Source of the DNA: Klebsiella pneumoniae
GTDB lineage: Bacteria > Myxococcota_A > UBA9042
Direction: 5' to 3'
DNA: 33,877 nt
NCBI GenBank assembly: GCA_945889325.1
Contig: CAMDBH010000036.1
Span: 1 to 33,877, forward strand
This document shows positions 18,801 through 24,927 of this stretch, one piece after another; positions within the stretch are counted from its first letter, which is position 1; every line of letters begins with the position of its first letter. The translations under genes were made by a program, and so were the position numbers. A model generated the notes under the pieces. The model worked only from the letters and a program-made list of their open reading frames with translations, had not been told where the DNA came from and searched no databases.

Positions 18801-20114
18801 CACGGAGGTGATCGACAGGCTGTCGACGTAAGTGTAACCGCCCGCAGCCTTATCGCTGCCTTTGGAGGTCAAAAGCTGCACATCGACCGCACCGGCTGCG
18901 CTCGCTTTGGGCGCTAGCACATACGCCGTGTGCGAAGTCGCTGAAACAGAAAGAATTTGCGCGCTTTTATTGCCAAACAGAATCGTCGTATCGCTGGCCG
19001 AAACCAAGCCGTTGGCGATGAGCGCAACCTGTTGACCACCAGCGAGAGGACCCGAGGCTGGCGCAATCGACAAAATCTGTGTTGCTGCCTTGCCTTGGTC
19101 GTCGTTGTAGACATAACCGCCTGGCAAAGTGCCGTTGCCGTATTTGGTCGTGGCCGTGACGTCGACTTTGCCCGCAGCGCCCGGAGGTGTGGCAATTTTC
19201 AGCTTTTTGTCGCTCAGCACTTCCAAAACCGACGCTTTGGACTGGCCCAGCGCAATTTCCGTTTCCTTGGTAAATCCTGTGCCGGTCACGAGGACTTGCG
19301 AGCCCCCTGCGGTAGGACCAGCGGCCGGGTCCAAACCGGCGACGCTAGGCGCCGCAAAGTAGAAAAAGCCTTTCTTTTGAAGGCCCGCGCCGCGTTCGTT
19401 GACGACGTGCACGGGTACAAAACCGAACACCCCCGGCGGCGTGATCGCGTTGATTTCATCATCGGCCACCACGGCCACGCCAATGGCGGGCTTGCCGCCG
19501 ATCAAGACGATGGTATTGCCGATGAAACCGGTGCCGCGAATCGTGATCGGGGTGCCGCCGCCGACCGGGCCCTCAGGCGGGTCGACTTTGGTGATGACCA
19601 GATCGTTGAAGTACAGGAAGGCTTTGGGCAAATTCGCCGACGGCGGCGGATCGCCCGGCGCGATCACAGCCAAATCGACCAAGCCGGTTTCATGCGGCGG
19701 GGTTTTGAACTGCAATTGCTTGTCATTGAGCACAAAGATGCTGTCGGGCGCGATCGGCGTTCCGCCCACAAGTACCTGCATACCATCGACAAAGCCGGTA
19801 CCTGTCAGCACGACGGTGTCGCCGCCACTGCCTTTGCCGGAGGTCGGTGCAGCCGACTTCAAAGTCAAGGCGACCGCGACCGCTGCCACATCCGAACTGG
19901 CAATATCCGGTGTTTTGACTGCAATATCCGCAGATTGTACGTCTGCCGTGACTTGAACGTCGTTGTCGGCAATGTCTTGACCCGCCGCCGCCGCCGGTTC
20001 CGTGGAGCCGCCGCTGGAACACGCCGCCACCGTTGCCAACGCCAGCGCCGTTGCCAGCGATTTGATGCGAAGGACCGAAAATAGATTCGCCTGTGAATTC
20101 ATAGGCTTGTTCAT
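15816..20114 (-). CDS. Giant six-TIG/propeller lipoprotein, paralogue of the 3937-8097 protein
   Basis: A 1432-residue lipoprotein (TVAAC, Cys32, +2 Ser). After an Ala/Asp linker come six IPT/TIG repeats (about 85-603, most opening with P..G...GG...T/V.I.G.GF), then a carboxypeptidase-regulatory-like domain (about 604-705, with GGTWGAEIDGSLNITVL at its start). A Cys-rich cluster (about 720-800), a linking region, seven propeller repeats (about 1020-1305; VWAVGARGVVVHWNG) and a C-terminal tail complete it. ATG 20114 is chosen because GGAG lies six bases upstream; TTG 20120 is possible but unlikely. It is the second gene of the minus-strand lipoprotein run. It should be anchored at the outer membrane and extend outward; ligand and role are unknown. 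Confidence 0.9.
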   Translation of the reverse strand: MNKPMNSQANLFSVLRIKSLATALALATVAACSSGGSTEPAAAAGQDIADNDVQVTADVQSADIAVKTPDIASSDVAAVAVALTLKSAAPTSGKGSGGDTVVLTGTGFVDGMQVLVGGTPIAPDSIFVLNDKQLQFKTPPHETGLVDLAVIAPGDPPPSANLPKAFLYFNDLVITKVDPPEGPVGGGTPITIRGTGFIGNTIVLIGGKPAIGVAVVADDEINAITPPGVFGFVPVHVVNERGAGLQKKGFFYFAAPSVAGLDPAAGPTAGGSQVLVTGTGFTKETEIALGQSKASVLEVLSDKKLKIATPPGAAGKVDVTATTKYGNGTLPGGYVYNDDQGKAATQILSIAPASGPLAGGQQVALIANGLVSASDTTILFGNKSAQILSVSATSHTAYVLAPKASAAGAVDVQLLTSKGSDKAAGGYTYVDSLSITSVTPSAGVPEGNTKITIKGAGFSKAKVGVKIGALPAAAVVVVSDSEIQAVTPPGSPGYVDVAVISDGNVAVLKNGFSYSGNKLQIYVPYPNTGAQAGGTYVHIYGNGFAPTMNVTFGGQPATHFTYLDPSHVTCKTPPGKVGAVDVSVIVGADKATLANGYTYFNPMNAYGGTWGAEIDGSLNITVLNGKDNSPVADAFCMLWIDPTTPYQGYTNADGQITFSGDDIKGKQMVSASKTGYESASVVLFDATNVTLHMTPTPPPSPGAPPPGITPPKISGHVIGLDKYVAIPVGSCTNPQTGQKKGPGDATCTPCGNDSQCAGSGFACIDIGEGNGKRCVLDCASDNSVCPSQFKCQFYSDGPARCVPAKGELAAVCYHTMPTILSQANKPNEGQGFVADMSNDFSYQINSPFGEVAVVCFGGIREFGAQLVAGDGNSMLKFTPTIMGVRRHLMGEPKKDLTGVDVKLTMPLTQKAAIRLDAPPVWSTGSPNAVIVNIAQAALVLGSEGVINMPKNDVKFAVGDPNPDLMSIDALPANFSGDFADTSLSLLGFVLQYDFATKGQIPYSITIKNDVIELTNDSMVRRLNNGDFEAIDTGVKKNVYGMWGTGKDNLYAVGAQGSLVHWDGGSWTVQANFATGDLHDVYGLDKSHVWAVGWLGAAGSFDGSKWSPTPFVGAPINLNGVYAVADPVNGKATGGTAVWAASQQGICQLGAAGWAKFNPSPYTNYLGIGGSDKDHIWAVGMYGAIAMWNGAQWKSQTSGTSIALRSVWAADPTHVYAVGEKGQILKYDGVIWKPMSSPVGSTLTSVRGTGADDVWAVGARGVVVHWNGKVWTKIEVQQVDKALNALWVGKDGAFFSLGEQELLLGPMIYPPLANTPKAIAPGQPATLIGNKIKWDVDTDTTEPHFNYIMIGIPGMGPDTPVWHLMTKGSISEVDLPDFPSIQGTPGIPKGKMLRLTIFRGYKEGFNIDAYEETDLYQLTWRSWSVNEMFFKYQ

Positions 20115-20211
20115 GTGCAACTCCGTTTACTTGGCGGTCAGGGCGGAAAAATCTTTGGGCGTGCGCGACGATGCGAGAGAGGGCGGCCCTGGCGGCTGCC
20201 CGTAGTGGATT

Positions 20212-22341
20212 TTATGGCTGACGCGCCTTGGGTTTGACGATCATTTCCAGATCTTTCAGATCCAAACCCGCCGGATAACCATATGAAACATATTGATCAA
20301 AGCCATAAACGTCGACGGCGACGTGGGGCGTTGGGTTGGCGGGACCGTCGGCAGCGCGCGGGGCGGCGACGCCCTTGACGGTGTGCGGGCCCGGATTGAC
20401 AAATAGCCAGCAGTACTTGTATTTGGGCGAAATGATCTTGAACAAATCCGGTGCGATCGGTTCACCGTCAAACGTCACCTGCGCATCCACCGGAGCGGCG
20501 ATCGAGATGTAGTTCACCGAATACTTATCGGGCGTCAGAAACACGTAATCCGTTCGCCACTGCGCCACCGGAATACTCAGCAAAAATGCCGGATCGCCTG
20601 TGCCTGCGTCGCCTTCCTGGGCACCGGGACCGGGGGTGTCCTGACTGGCCATGAAGTGGCCCAGAGAAATCGGTGCGGGCGTGCCGTCTTGGTGTTTGGC
20701 CGCGACTTCAAAGCTGCCGCCAGGGCACAGGCCGTTTTTCACGTCGGCACCCGGGCCACAATCCACTTCAAATTCAAACCATTCGCCCTTATCCAACACA
20801 GGAATGTTGATGCCCTTGCCGTGCGGATCCTTTTGCGGCGGGTTGAGCGCGATCTTGGTGCCATCGGTCGCCGCGATAATCCGCCAAGAATCTGCTTCTT
20901 TGCCGCGCGGTTTGAGTTTGACCGCCACGTATTGGCTGTCCCACACTTGGACAGGAAACATTTGCATTTCCAAATGGTCTGCGCAGCAGGTCACAAATTG
21001 CTGGCAATCTTCATTGTTCTTGCAGGTCGTTTTGTTATCCCATGAACACAGTCCGCATTTTTTGCCTTTGGCCAAATCGCTCGGGCTGCAGTTGTCGAGC
21101 GTGCAAATGTCGGTGTTGGGCACATTGGCCGCTTCACTGCCGCCAAATACTGCGACTTTTCGATCGGCCAATACCACAGTGCCGGTCAGATCGCCGCCGA
21201 CCACATCGGTTTCAATGTTGAGCGTGTCGTATTTTTCCAACACAAATTGCGCCGATTCGTTGGACTTGAACGATTTGATCGTGCCGTCTTGGCTGGCAAG
21301 CGTTTTACCGGTAGTCGATGAAAACGTGATGGAAACGTTGGTTGGGCCGCCCTGAGTCGCCACCACGGTGACGTAACTGCGCAAGATCGAAAACGTCTCA
21401 CCGCGGGTCATCACAATATAGTAATCGCCCAGCACGCCTTCTGGCAGCAGCAATGAGGCATCGTTAGAAAAAACATTCACATTTTCAAGGGGATTGAACT
21501 GATACGCCGCGACCGGAGAACTAGAAGTGACGCGCCAAGCCAGCGGATCTTGCGATGTCGCGTTGATGTTGCGCGGCGGCAGCAGGAACGTGCGCAGTTC
21601 ACCTGGGGCAAGCGGTGAAAAATCAAGCGGTTTTGACGGATCAGAACTGTCAAGCTGGACACCTTCATTGGTTTCGATCTTCAAATTGGCCGAAGCAATG
21701 TCGGAAGGATTGGCAACGACAATGGCGTATTGCGCGTTGGCGGCGTCAAAATAGCCTTCCTTGCCGCCCGGGACAAAAGCGTTGTCCAAATCTGTAGCCC
21801 AAAATGCGCAGCCAACATAGGATTTTGCTTTGATATTGATGTCGCAGGAAGCTTCACACAGGCCGCCGGGCGCGCACTGTTGGCCCAAGCTCAAATCGCA
21901 TTGTTCGCTTTTGAGCCATTCGCCGTCGTTGCTGCAAGCGCGCGTTTTTGTTTCATCTTTTGGATCGCACGCCTTCACACCCGGCACGCAGTGGGTGCAG
22001 TGCGGTTTGGGCAAGGTCTGGCACGCGCTTGGGCCGCCGGCGTCGTCGTAGCAGTTCTTGTCCTCCCACGCCGTGCCGTCCTTGTTGCAAATGGTAATTT
22101 TCTTATCAGTAACGCATGCTTGGGTTGCGCCTGGTGTGCAAACCGGCCCGGGCGGCACATCGGTCGGGTCAATACTGTCAGTCGGATTCAAGGTTGCGTC
22201 GCCATCACTGGCGGAACTAGCGTCTGCAACAGGGGTTCCTACAGCTCCGCAGCCGAAAAATGCCGAACTGGCGGCGACCGCGCAACCCACGGCAAGCTTC
22301 GAATATTTTGATTTGGTTGCACAATTCGCGAACAGGCTCAT
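20212..22341 (-). CDS. IgGFc-binding-protein-like lipoprotein
   Basis: A 709-residue lipoprotein (Cys31, +2 Gly) that heads the minus-strand run. An Asp-rich linker leads into a Cys-rich N-terminal region (about 60-165) with repeats that resemble EGF-like or myxobacterial Cys modules. The main domain (about 170-690) matches the IgGFc-binding family found in delta-type bacteria. It shows QYAIVVANPSDIASANLKIE, AWRVTSSSPVAAYQFNPL, a LLLPEGVLGDYYIV segment, and the family's CCADHLEMQMFPVQVW stretch, where a Cys cluster is inserted. The animal homologue is a mucus protein, and the bacterial role is not established; adhesion or glycan binding is plausible. ATG 22341 has GGAG five bases upstream, so the longer frame to 22392 is not used. 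Confidence 0.85.
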   Translation of the reverse strand: MSLFANCATKSKYSKLAVGCAVAASSAFFGCGAVGTPVADASSASDGDATLNPTDSIDPTDVPPGPVCTPGATQACVTDKKITICNKDGTAWEDKNCYDDAGGPSACQTLPKPHCTHCVPGVKACDPKDETKTRACSNDGEWLKSEQCDLSLGQQCAPGGLCEASCDINIKAKSYVGCAFWATDLDNAFVPGGKEGYFDAANAQYAIVVANPSDIASANLKIETNEGVQLDSSDPSKPLDFSPLAPGELRTFLLPPRNINATSQDPLAWRVTSSSPVAAYQFNPLENVNVFSNDASLLLPEGVLGDYYIVMTRGETFSILRSYVTVVATQGGPTNVSITFSSTTGKTLASQDGTIKSFKSNESAQFVLEKYDTLNIETDVVGGDLTGTVVLADRKVAVFGGSEAANVPNTDICTLDNCSPSDLAKGKKCGLCSWDNKTTCKNNEDCQQFVTCCADHLEMQMFPVQVWDSQYVAVKLKPRGKEADSWRIIAATDGTKIALNPPQKDPHGKGINIPVLDKGEWFEFEVDCGPGADVKNGLCPGGSFEVAAKHQDGTPAPISLGHFMASQDTPGPGAQEGDAGTGDPAFLLSIPVAQWRTDYVFLTPDKYSVNYISIAAPVDAQVTFDGEPIAPDLFKIISPKYKYCWLFVNPGPHTVKGVAAPRAADGPANPTPHVAVDVYGFDQYVSYGYPAGLDLKDLEMIVKPKARQP

Positions 22342-22547
22342 CAAATCTCCGGCGAACAGTGTTCTCCAAACTCGGACGTCGCTGCGGCTCAAACGCCTTG
22401 GCTTTCGTCACGGCGCACACAGCCAAAACAGCTAGGGCGCGACCCAACTTGTCAGGTTACCCGATCGCTGCCAGCGAGGTCAAATCAAACTTTTGGCCCC
22501 GCATCCGTCGCCAAAAGCGACACCGGCGGCGTGGCCTGCAAAGTGGC

Positions 22548-22576
22548 TTGACAGCGGGCGCGGCTGCGTCTAATAT
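22548..22576 (+). promoter_or_regulatory. Strong sigma70 promoter for rpsP
   Basis: TTGACA (22548-22553), a 17-bp spacer and TAATAT (22571-22576) form a near-consensus promoter. The -10 is followed by TTCGGCCCCCGC, a GC-rich discriminator that is nearly the same as that after the candidate 16S rRNA promoter at 32780-32785 (CTCGGCCCCGCC). The predicted transcript start is about 22583, leaving a leader of about 160 bases. Confidence 0.75.
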
Positions 22577-22658
22577 TTCGGCCCCCGCAGGACTGGTTTC
22601 ACGCGAACTGTGTACGCCCACCAGCAGCCTGTGCCACGACATTTCAACGGGTTATGCG

Positions 22659-22693
22659 GACCTTCGCGGTCGCTGCAATGGCGAGCGAAGGTC
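22659..22693 (+). ncRNA. Structured 5' leader hairpin upstream of rpsP
   Basis: GACCTTCGC (22659-22667) pairs perfectly with GCGAAGGTC (22685-22693), and inside it TCGC (22670-22673) pairs with GCGA (22681-22684). That is 13 base pairs with a two-base bulge and a seven-base loop. Outside it, ATTTCA (22641-22646) can pair with TGAAAT (22702-22707). The structure ends about 50 bases before the ATG. A leader of this kind on a ribosomal protein mRNA suggests feedback control by a ribosomal protein, but no known motif is recognised. Confidence 0.6.
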
Positions 22694-22744
22694 AAAAGTG
22701 CTGAAATAAATTTGGCCGTTCTTGCGGCAAAAGACAGAGGAATC

Positions 22745-22993
22745 ATGGCAGTTCACATTCGTCTCGCTCGCTTCGGCTGCAAAAAAGCGCCCTATTACCG
22801 TATCATCGCCGCCAACAGTGAATCCCGTCGCGATGGCCGTTTTCTCGAGCAGGTCGGCACTTACAATCCGCTAACGCCAGACGCGGCGGTCACGCTTCAG
22901 CGCGATCGTTATGATCACTGGCTTGGCGTGGGCGCGCAGCCGACGCACACCGTCGCCGCGCTGATTCGCAAGCTCGATCGCAACAAAGTCTAA
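22745..22993 (+). CDS. rpsP: 30S ribosomal protein S16
   Basis: The 82-residue product matches S16 along its whole length: MAVHIRLARFGCKKAPYYRI at the N-terminus, the ANSESRRDGRFLEQVGTYNP stretch, then a conserved DRYDHWLGVGAQPT segment. S16 binds 16S rRNA and helps small-subunit assembly. ATG 22745 is the conserved family start and has AGAGG four bases upstream, so the longer frame from 22610 is not real. A strong promoter and hairpin leader precede it. khpA follows after 154 bp. The usual next genes rimM, trmD and rplS are absent here. Confidence 0.97.
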   Translation: MAVHIRLARFGCKKAPYYRIIAANSESRRDGRFLEQVGTYNPLTPDAAVTLQRDRYDHWLGVGAQPTHTVAALIRKLDRNKV

Positions 22994-23056
22994 AGCCAGG
23001 CGCGCGAACAGCAACGCCGCATCTCCGCGGTTGTCGGCCAGATGGTGCGGCTGGTC

Positions 23057-23086
23057 CTTTGAGGCATTTTCGGCCATTCCTCAAAG
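23057..23086 (+). promoter_or_regulatory. Hairpin between rpsP and khpA
   Basis: CTTTGAGG (23057-23064) pairs perfectly with CCTCAAAG (23079-23086) over a 14-base loop. A small second hairpin TTGG-CGG-CCAA (23090-23100) followed by TTTT comes directly after. The second could act as a weak terminator or attenuator reducing read-through into khpA, and the first could mark mRNA processing. Confidence 0.5.
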
Positions 23087-23147
23087 CCCTTGGCGGCCAA
23101 TTTTGACAGCCATTAGCGGCGGATCTTGAAAACAGGCGCACCCAGAC

Positions 23148-23381
23148 ATGCGTGAATTATTACATTATCTTGCATCCGTTCTGGTCGATCACCCAAGCGA
23201 CGTGGTCGTGGAAGAACTCGTCACCGAAGACGGCATTACGCTGCGTCTTTCAGTGCGCCGCGAAGATATTGGCAAAGTTATCGGCAAACAGGGGCGCACC
23301 GCGCGGGCGATTCGCAACCTCGTTCATGCCGCCGCGCTTGCGCGACAAACCCGCGTCAATGTTCAATTTGTCGATAGTTAG
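23148..23381 (+). CDS. khpA: KH-domain RNA-binding protein KhpA
   Basis: A 77-residue single KH domain with the RNA-binding GxxG loop in VIGKQGRTARAIRNL (about residues 44-58). KhpA (YlqC family) binds RNA, often with KhpB, and typically lies between rpsP and rimM. Here it follows rpsP as expected. The ATG start is taken from family length; no strong Shine-Dalgarno sequence precedes it, so translation may depend on mRNA structure or be weak. The next gene is not rimM but a membrane protein 38 bp downstream. Confidence 0.93.
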   Translation: MRELLHYLASVLVDHPSDVVVEELVTEDGITLRLSVRREDIGKVIGKQGRTARAIRNLVHAAALARQTRVNVQFVDS

Positions 23382-23419
23382 ATCGGCGCGCTCACTTTGT
23401 GGTCTGTCGGGAGCCTGCG

Positions 23420-24730
23420 GTGCAAGATCAAACAGCGCCCGCCGCCACCGTATCCCCGAGCCAAAAGCCCGACGTTTCCGCACCTGCCGTGCCGGCTCAG
23501 CCGGCCCAAGTCAGGACGCTGTCTGCCTTTCTGCGTTGGGTAGTCGTACATCCGGCGGCGCTGCCGACTCTGCTGCTGGCTTGGGCGTTTCTATTTTGGC
23601 TGGGCAGCCAAATACCCCAGATCAATAGCGCGCTTACAACCCAAGATGGCCTGAGCCGTCACGACCTGTTGCTGCTGGATGCGCAGGGTTGGACGCTGCT
23701 GCCGCGCGGTGGTCTGTGGTGGTTGCTGTTGGTGCTGACTGCCATTGTGCTGAGCGGGCGGTGGCTGTTCACCGCCGAAAAACAACTGTGGCAAGCGGAG
23801 TTGAGTCTGGACAAGCACGAGCGTTTGCGCGCGCTGCTCAGCGATATGCCGCAGCTGCCGCGCCTGTGGCGCGCATTTGTCGCCAAACCGACTATGCAGC
23901 AAAACCACGGATTTATTCATGGAACTAGAGGAACCCCCAAGCTTCTTGCCGGTTTGTGGCTGTCGTCCGGTGCCCTTGCACTGGTGCAACTGACCGCCGC
24001 TGCGCTTGAGCCGCAATCCGTTCGCCTTGACGTGGCCGTTGGGCAACCCTTGGCGGCGATCGATGCTTGGACGGTCGACGGTGGCAGCTTGTCACCTGCG
24101 GCGGGGCGGTGGCGCGGCGCGTGTACAGCGGTGGGTTTGCAGTTGAAATGCCAGTTTGAACTGCCGGGCGCGCAACACACAGCCACCATCGGGCCGGGAC
24201 GGCCCGCTGAAATCGATGGCAATACGTTGACTTGGCTCAGCGTTGCGCCAGCCCCTGTGGCAGACAACTTGGATCTGACCTGGCAGCAAGAACCGGATAA
24301 GCCCCCATTGCTGCTCCACTTAACCCCGGGTCAGGCCCAAGACGCGCCGACGTTGCGCGCTCGGCTCTCTGGACTCAATAGCCACATCGCTGGGCCCATG
24401 GCGCTGATCGTGCCAGAAAATGCGCCAATCATTGCTTTGATTTCACCGATCTTTGCCGGTGCCGCCCGTGCGGAAATTCGCCCCAACCCTGCGCAAAGCG
24501 GCGTGATCGCTCGCTTGCAATGGGCCCCGAACCGCGCACTTTGGCCTTGGGCGCTGGTGTTGCTGGTCGCGTTTGCCGCGTTGGTGCTGGACTTTACACA
24601 AATTCACGCACAATGGCGCGTTTTTGCCGGCGATCGCTTGATCGTTTCGCTGCACAGTTGCAGCCGCGCGGCTTGGCTGCAACAGTTCACCTCAGCGATT
24701 GACCGACTTCGCGCCGATGAGCGCGGGTGA
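23420..24730 (+). CDS. Divergent ResB-like membrane protein
   Basis: The 436-residue product starts with a Pro/Ala-rich cytoplasmic tail. It has three transmembrane segments (about 45-64, 96-116 and 175-195), a soluble domain of about 175 residues, a fourth segment (about 375-393), and a tail reading HAQWRVFAGDRLIVSLHSCS and ending in an amphipathic helix. That order, the GSQIPQ after segment 1, and the tail pattern resemble ResB/Ccs1 of System II cytochrome c biogenesis, but the similarity is weak and judged by eye. The start GTG 23420 has GGGAG six bases upstream, better than GTG 23399. A polytopic membrane protein follows, separated by a mobile element. If not ResB, it is an unknown integral membrane protein. 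Confidence 0.6.
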   Translation: MQDQTAPAATVSPSQKPDVSAPAVPAQPAQVRTLSAFLRWVVVHPAALPTLLLAWAFLFWLGSQIPQINSALTTQDGLSRHDLLLLDAQGWTLLPRGGLWWLLLVLTAIVLSGRWLFTAEKQLWQAELSLDKHERLRALLSDMPQLPRLWRAFVAKPTMQQNHGFIHGTRGTPKLLAGLWLSSGALALVQLTAAALEPQSVRLDVAVGQPLAAIDAWTVDGGSLSPAAGRWRGACTAVGLQLKCQFELPGAQHTATIGPGRPAEIDGNTLTWLSVAPAPVADNLDLTWQQEPDKPPLLLHLTPGQAQDAPTLRARLSGLNSHIAGPMALIVPENAPIIALISPIFAGAARAEIRPNPAQSGVIARLQWAPNRALWPWALVLLVAFAALVLDFTQIHAQWRVFAGDRLIVSLHSCSRAAWLQQFTSAIDRLRADERG

Positions 24731-24762
24731 GAGCGTGTGAAAAATCCTTTTTACACGCTCTC
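24729..24762. repeat. 34-bp hairpin at left edge of the small mobile element
   Basis: GAGAGCGTGT (24729-24738) pairs perfectly with ACACGCTCTC (24753-24762), and an inner AAAAA pairs with TTTTT around TCC. It overlaps the last two bases of the stop codon of the preceding gene. It can also work as a terminator-like structure. A degenerate copy lies at 8137-8165, so it is a dispersed repeat in this genome. Confidence 0.75.
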
Positions 24763-24766
24763 GATT

Positions 24767-24887
24767 GGGGTCTGGTATTGGCAATTTCTGCCAATCGACC
24801 AAAAGTGCGCTCGGATTCAAATTTCTGGTTCCAGTAATATCATTATCTTACGGAGCGTCCATGCAGAAACTGCTAATACCTGACCCC
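24767..24887. mobile_element. Non-autonomous element (MITE/REP-like) with 25-bp terminal inverted repeats
   Basis: The left end (24767-24791, starting GGGGTCTGGTATTGGCA) matches the reverse complement of the right end (24863-24887, ending TGCTAATACCTGACCCC) at 22 of 25 positions. The element is 121 bp and has no coding capacity. Just inside the left end, ATTGGCA and TGCCAAT form a hairpin. Ends starting GGGGTCAGGTATT are familiar from elements mobilised by REP-associated (Y1/RAYT) transposases, but that assignment is from memory. Hairpins flank it on both sides (24729-24762 and 24888-24927), so the full unit may be about 200 bp. Confidence 0.7.
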
Positions 24888-24927
24888 GCTCAGAAGCTGT
24901 GAAATGAATATTTCACAGCCCCTGAGC
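24888..24927. repeat. Hairpin at right edge of the mobile element, overlapping the next start codon
   Basis: GCTCAG (24888-24893) pairs with CTGAGC (24922-24927), and GCTGTGAAAT (24896-24905) pairs with ATTTCACAGC (24910-24919). The 16 base pairs are perfect apart from small internal loops. The ATG used for the following membrane protein (24904) lies inside the stem, so the element may have supplied or replaced the original start region. Confidence 0.75.

Larger units (their letters stand above)
22342..22744. other. Divergent intergenic region before rpsP
   Basis: This 403-bp stretch separates the divergent IgGFc-like lipoprotein and rpsP. It has no convincing gene. The right half contains the rpsP promoter and a structured leader, listed separately. 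The left half must contain the promoter of the lipoprotein run; a CTGACA-type -35 near 22450-22455 on the minus strand was the best candidate, but no good -10 accompanies it. Confidence 0.6.

Noticed and set aside
24729-24762. Simple intrinsic terminator of the ResB-like gene
   Set aside because: The stem lacks a T-run after it, and a decayed copy elsewhere shows it belongs to a dispersed repeat, although it might also stop transcription.
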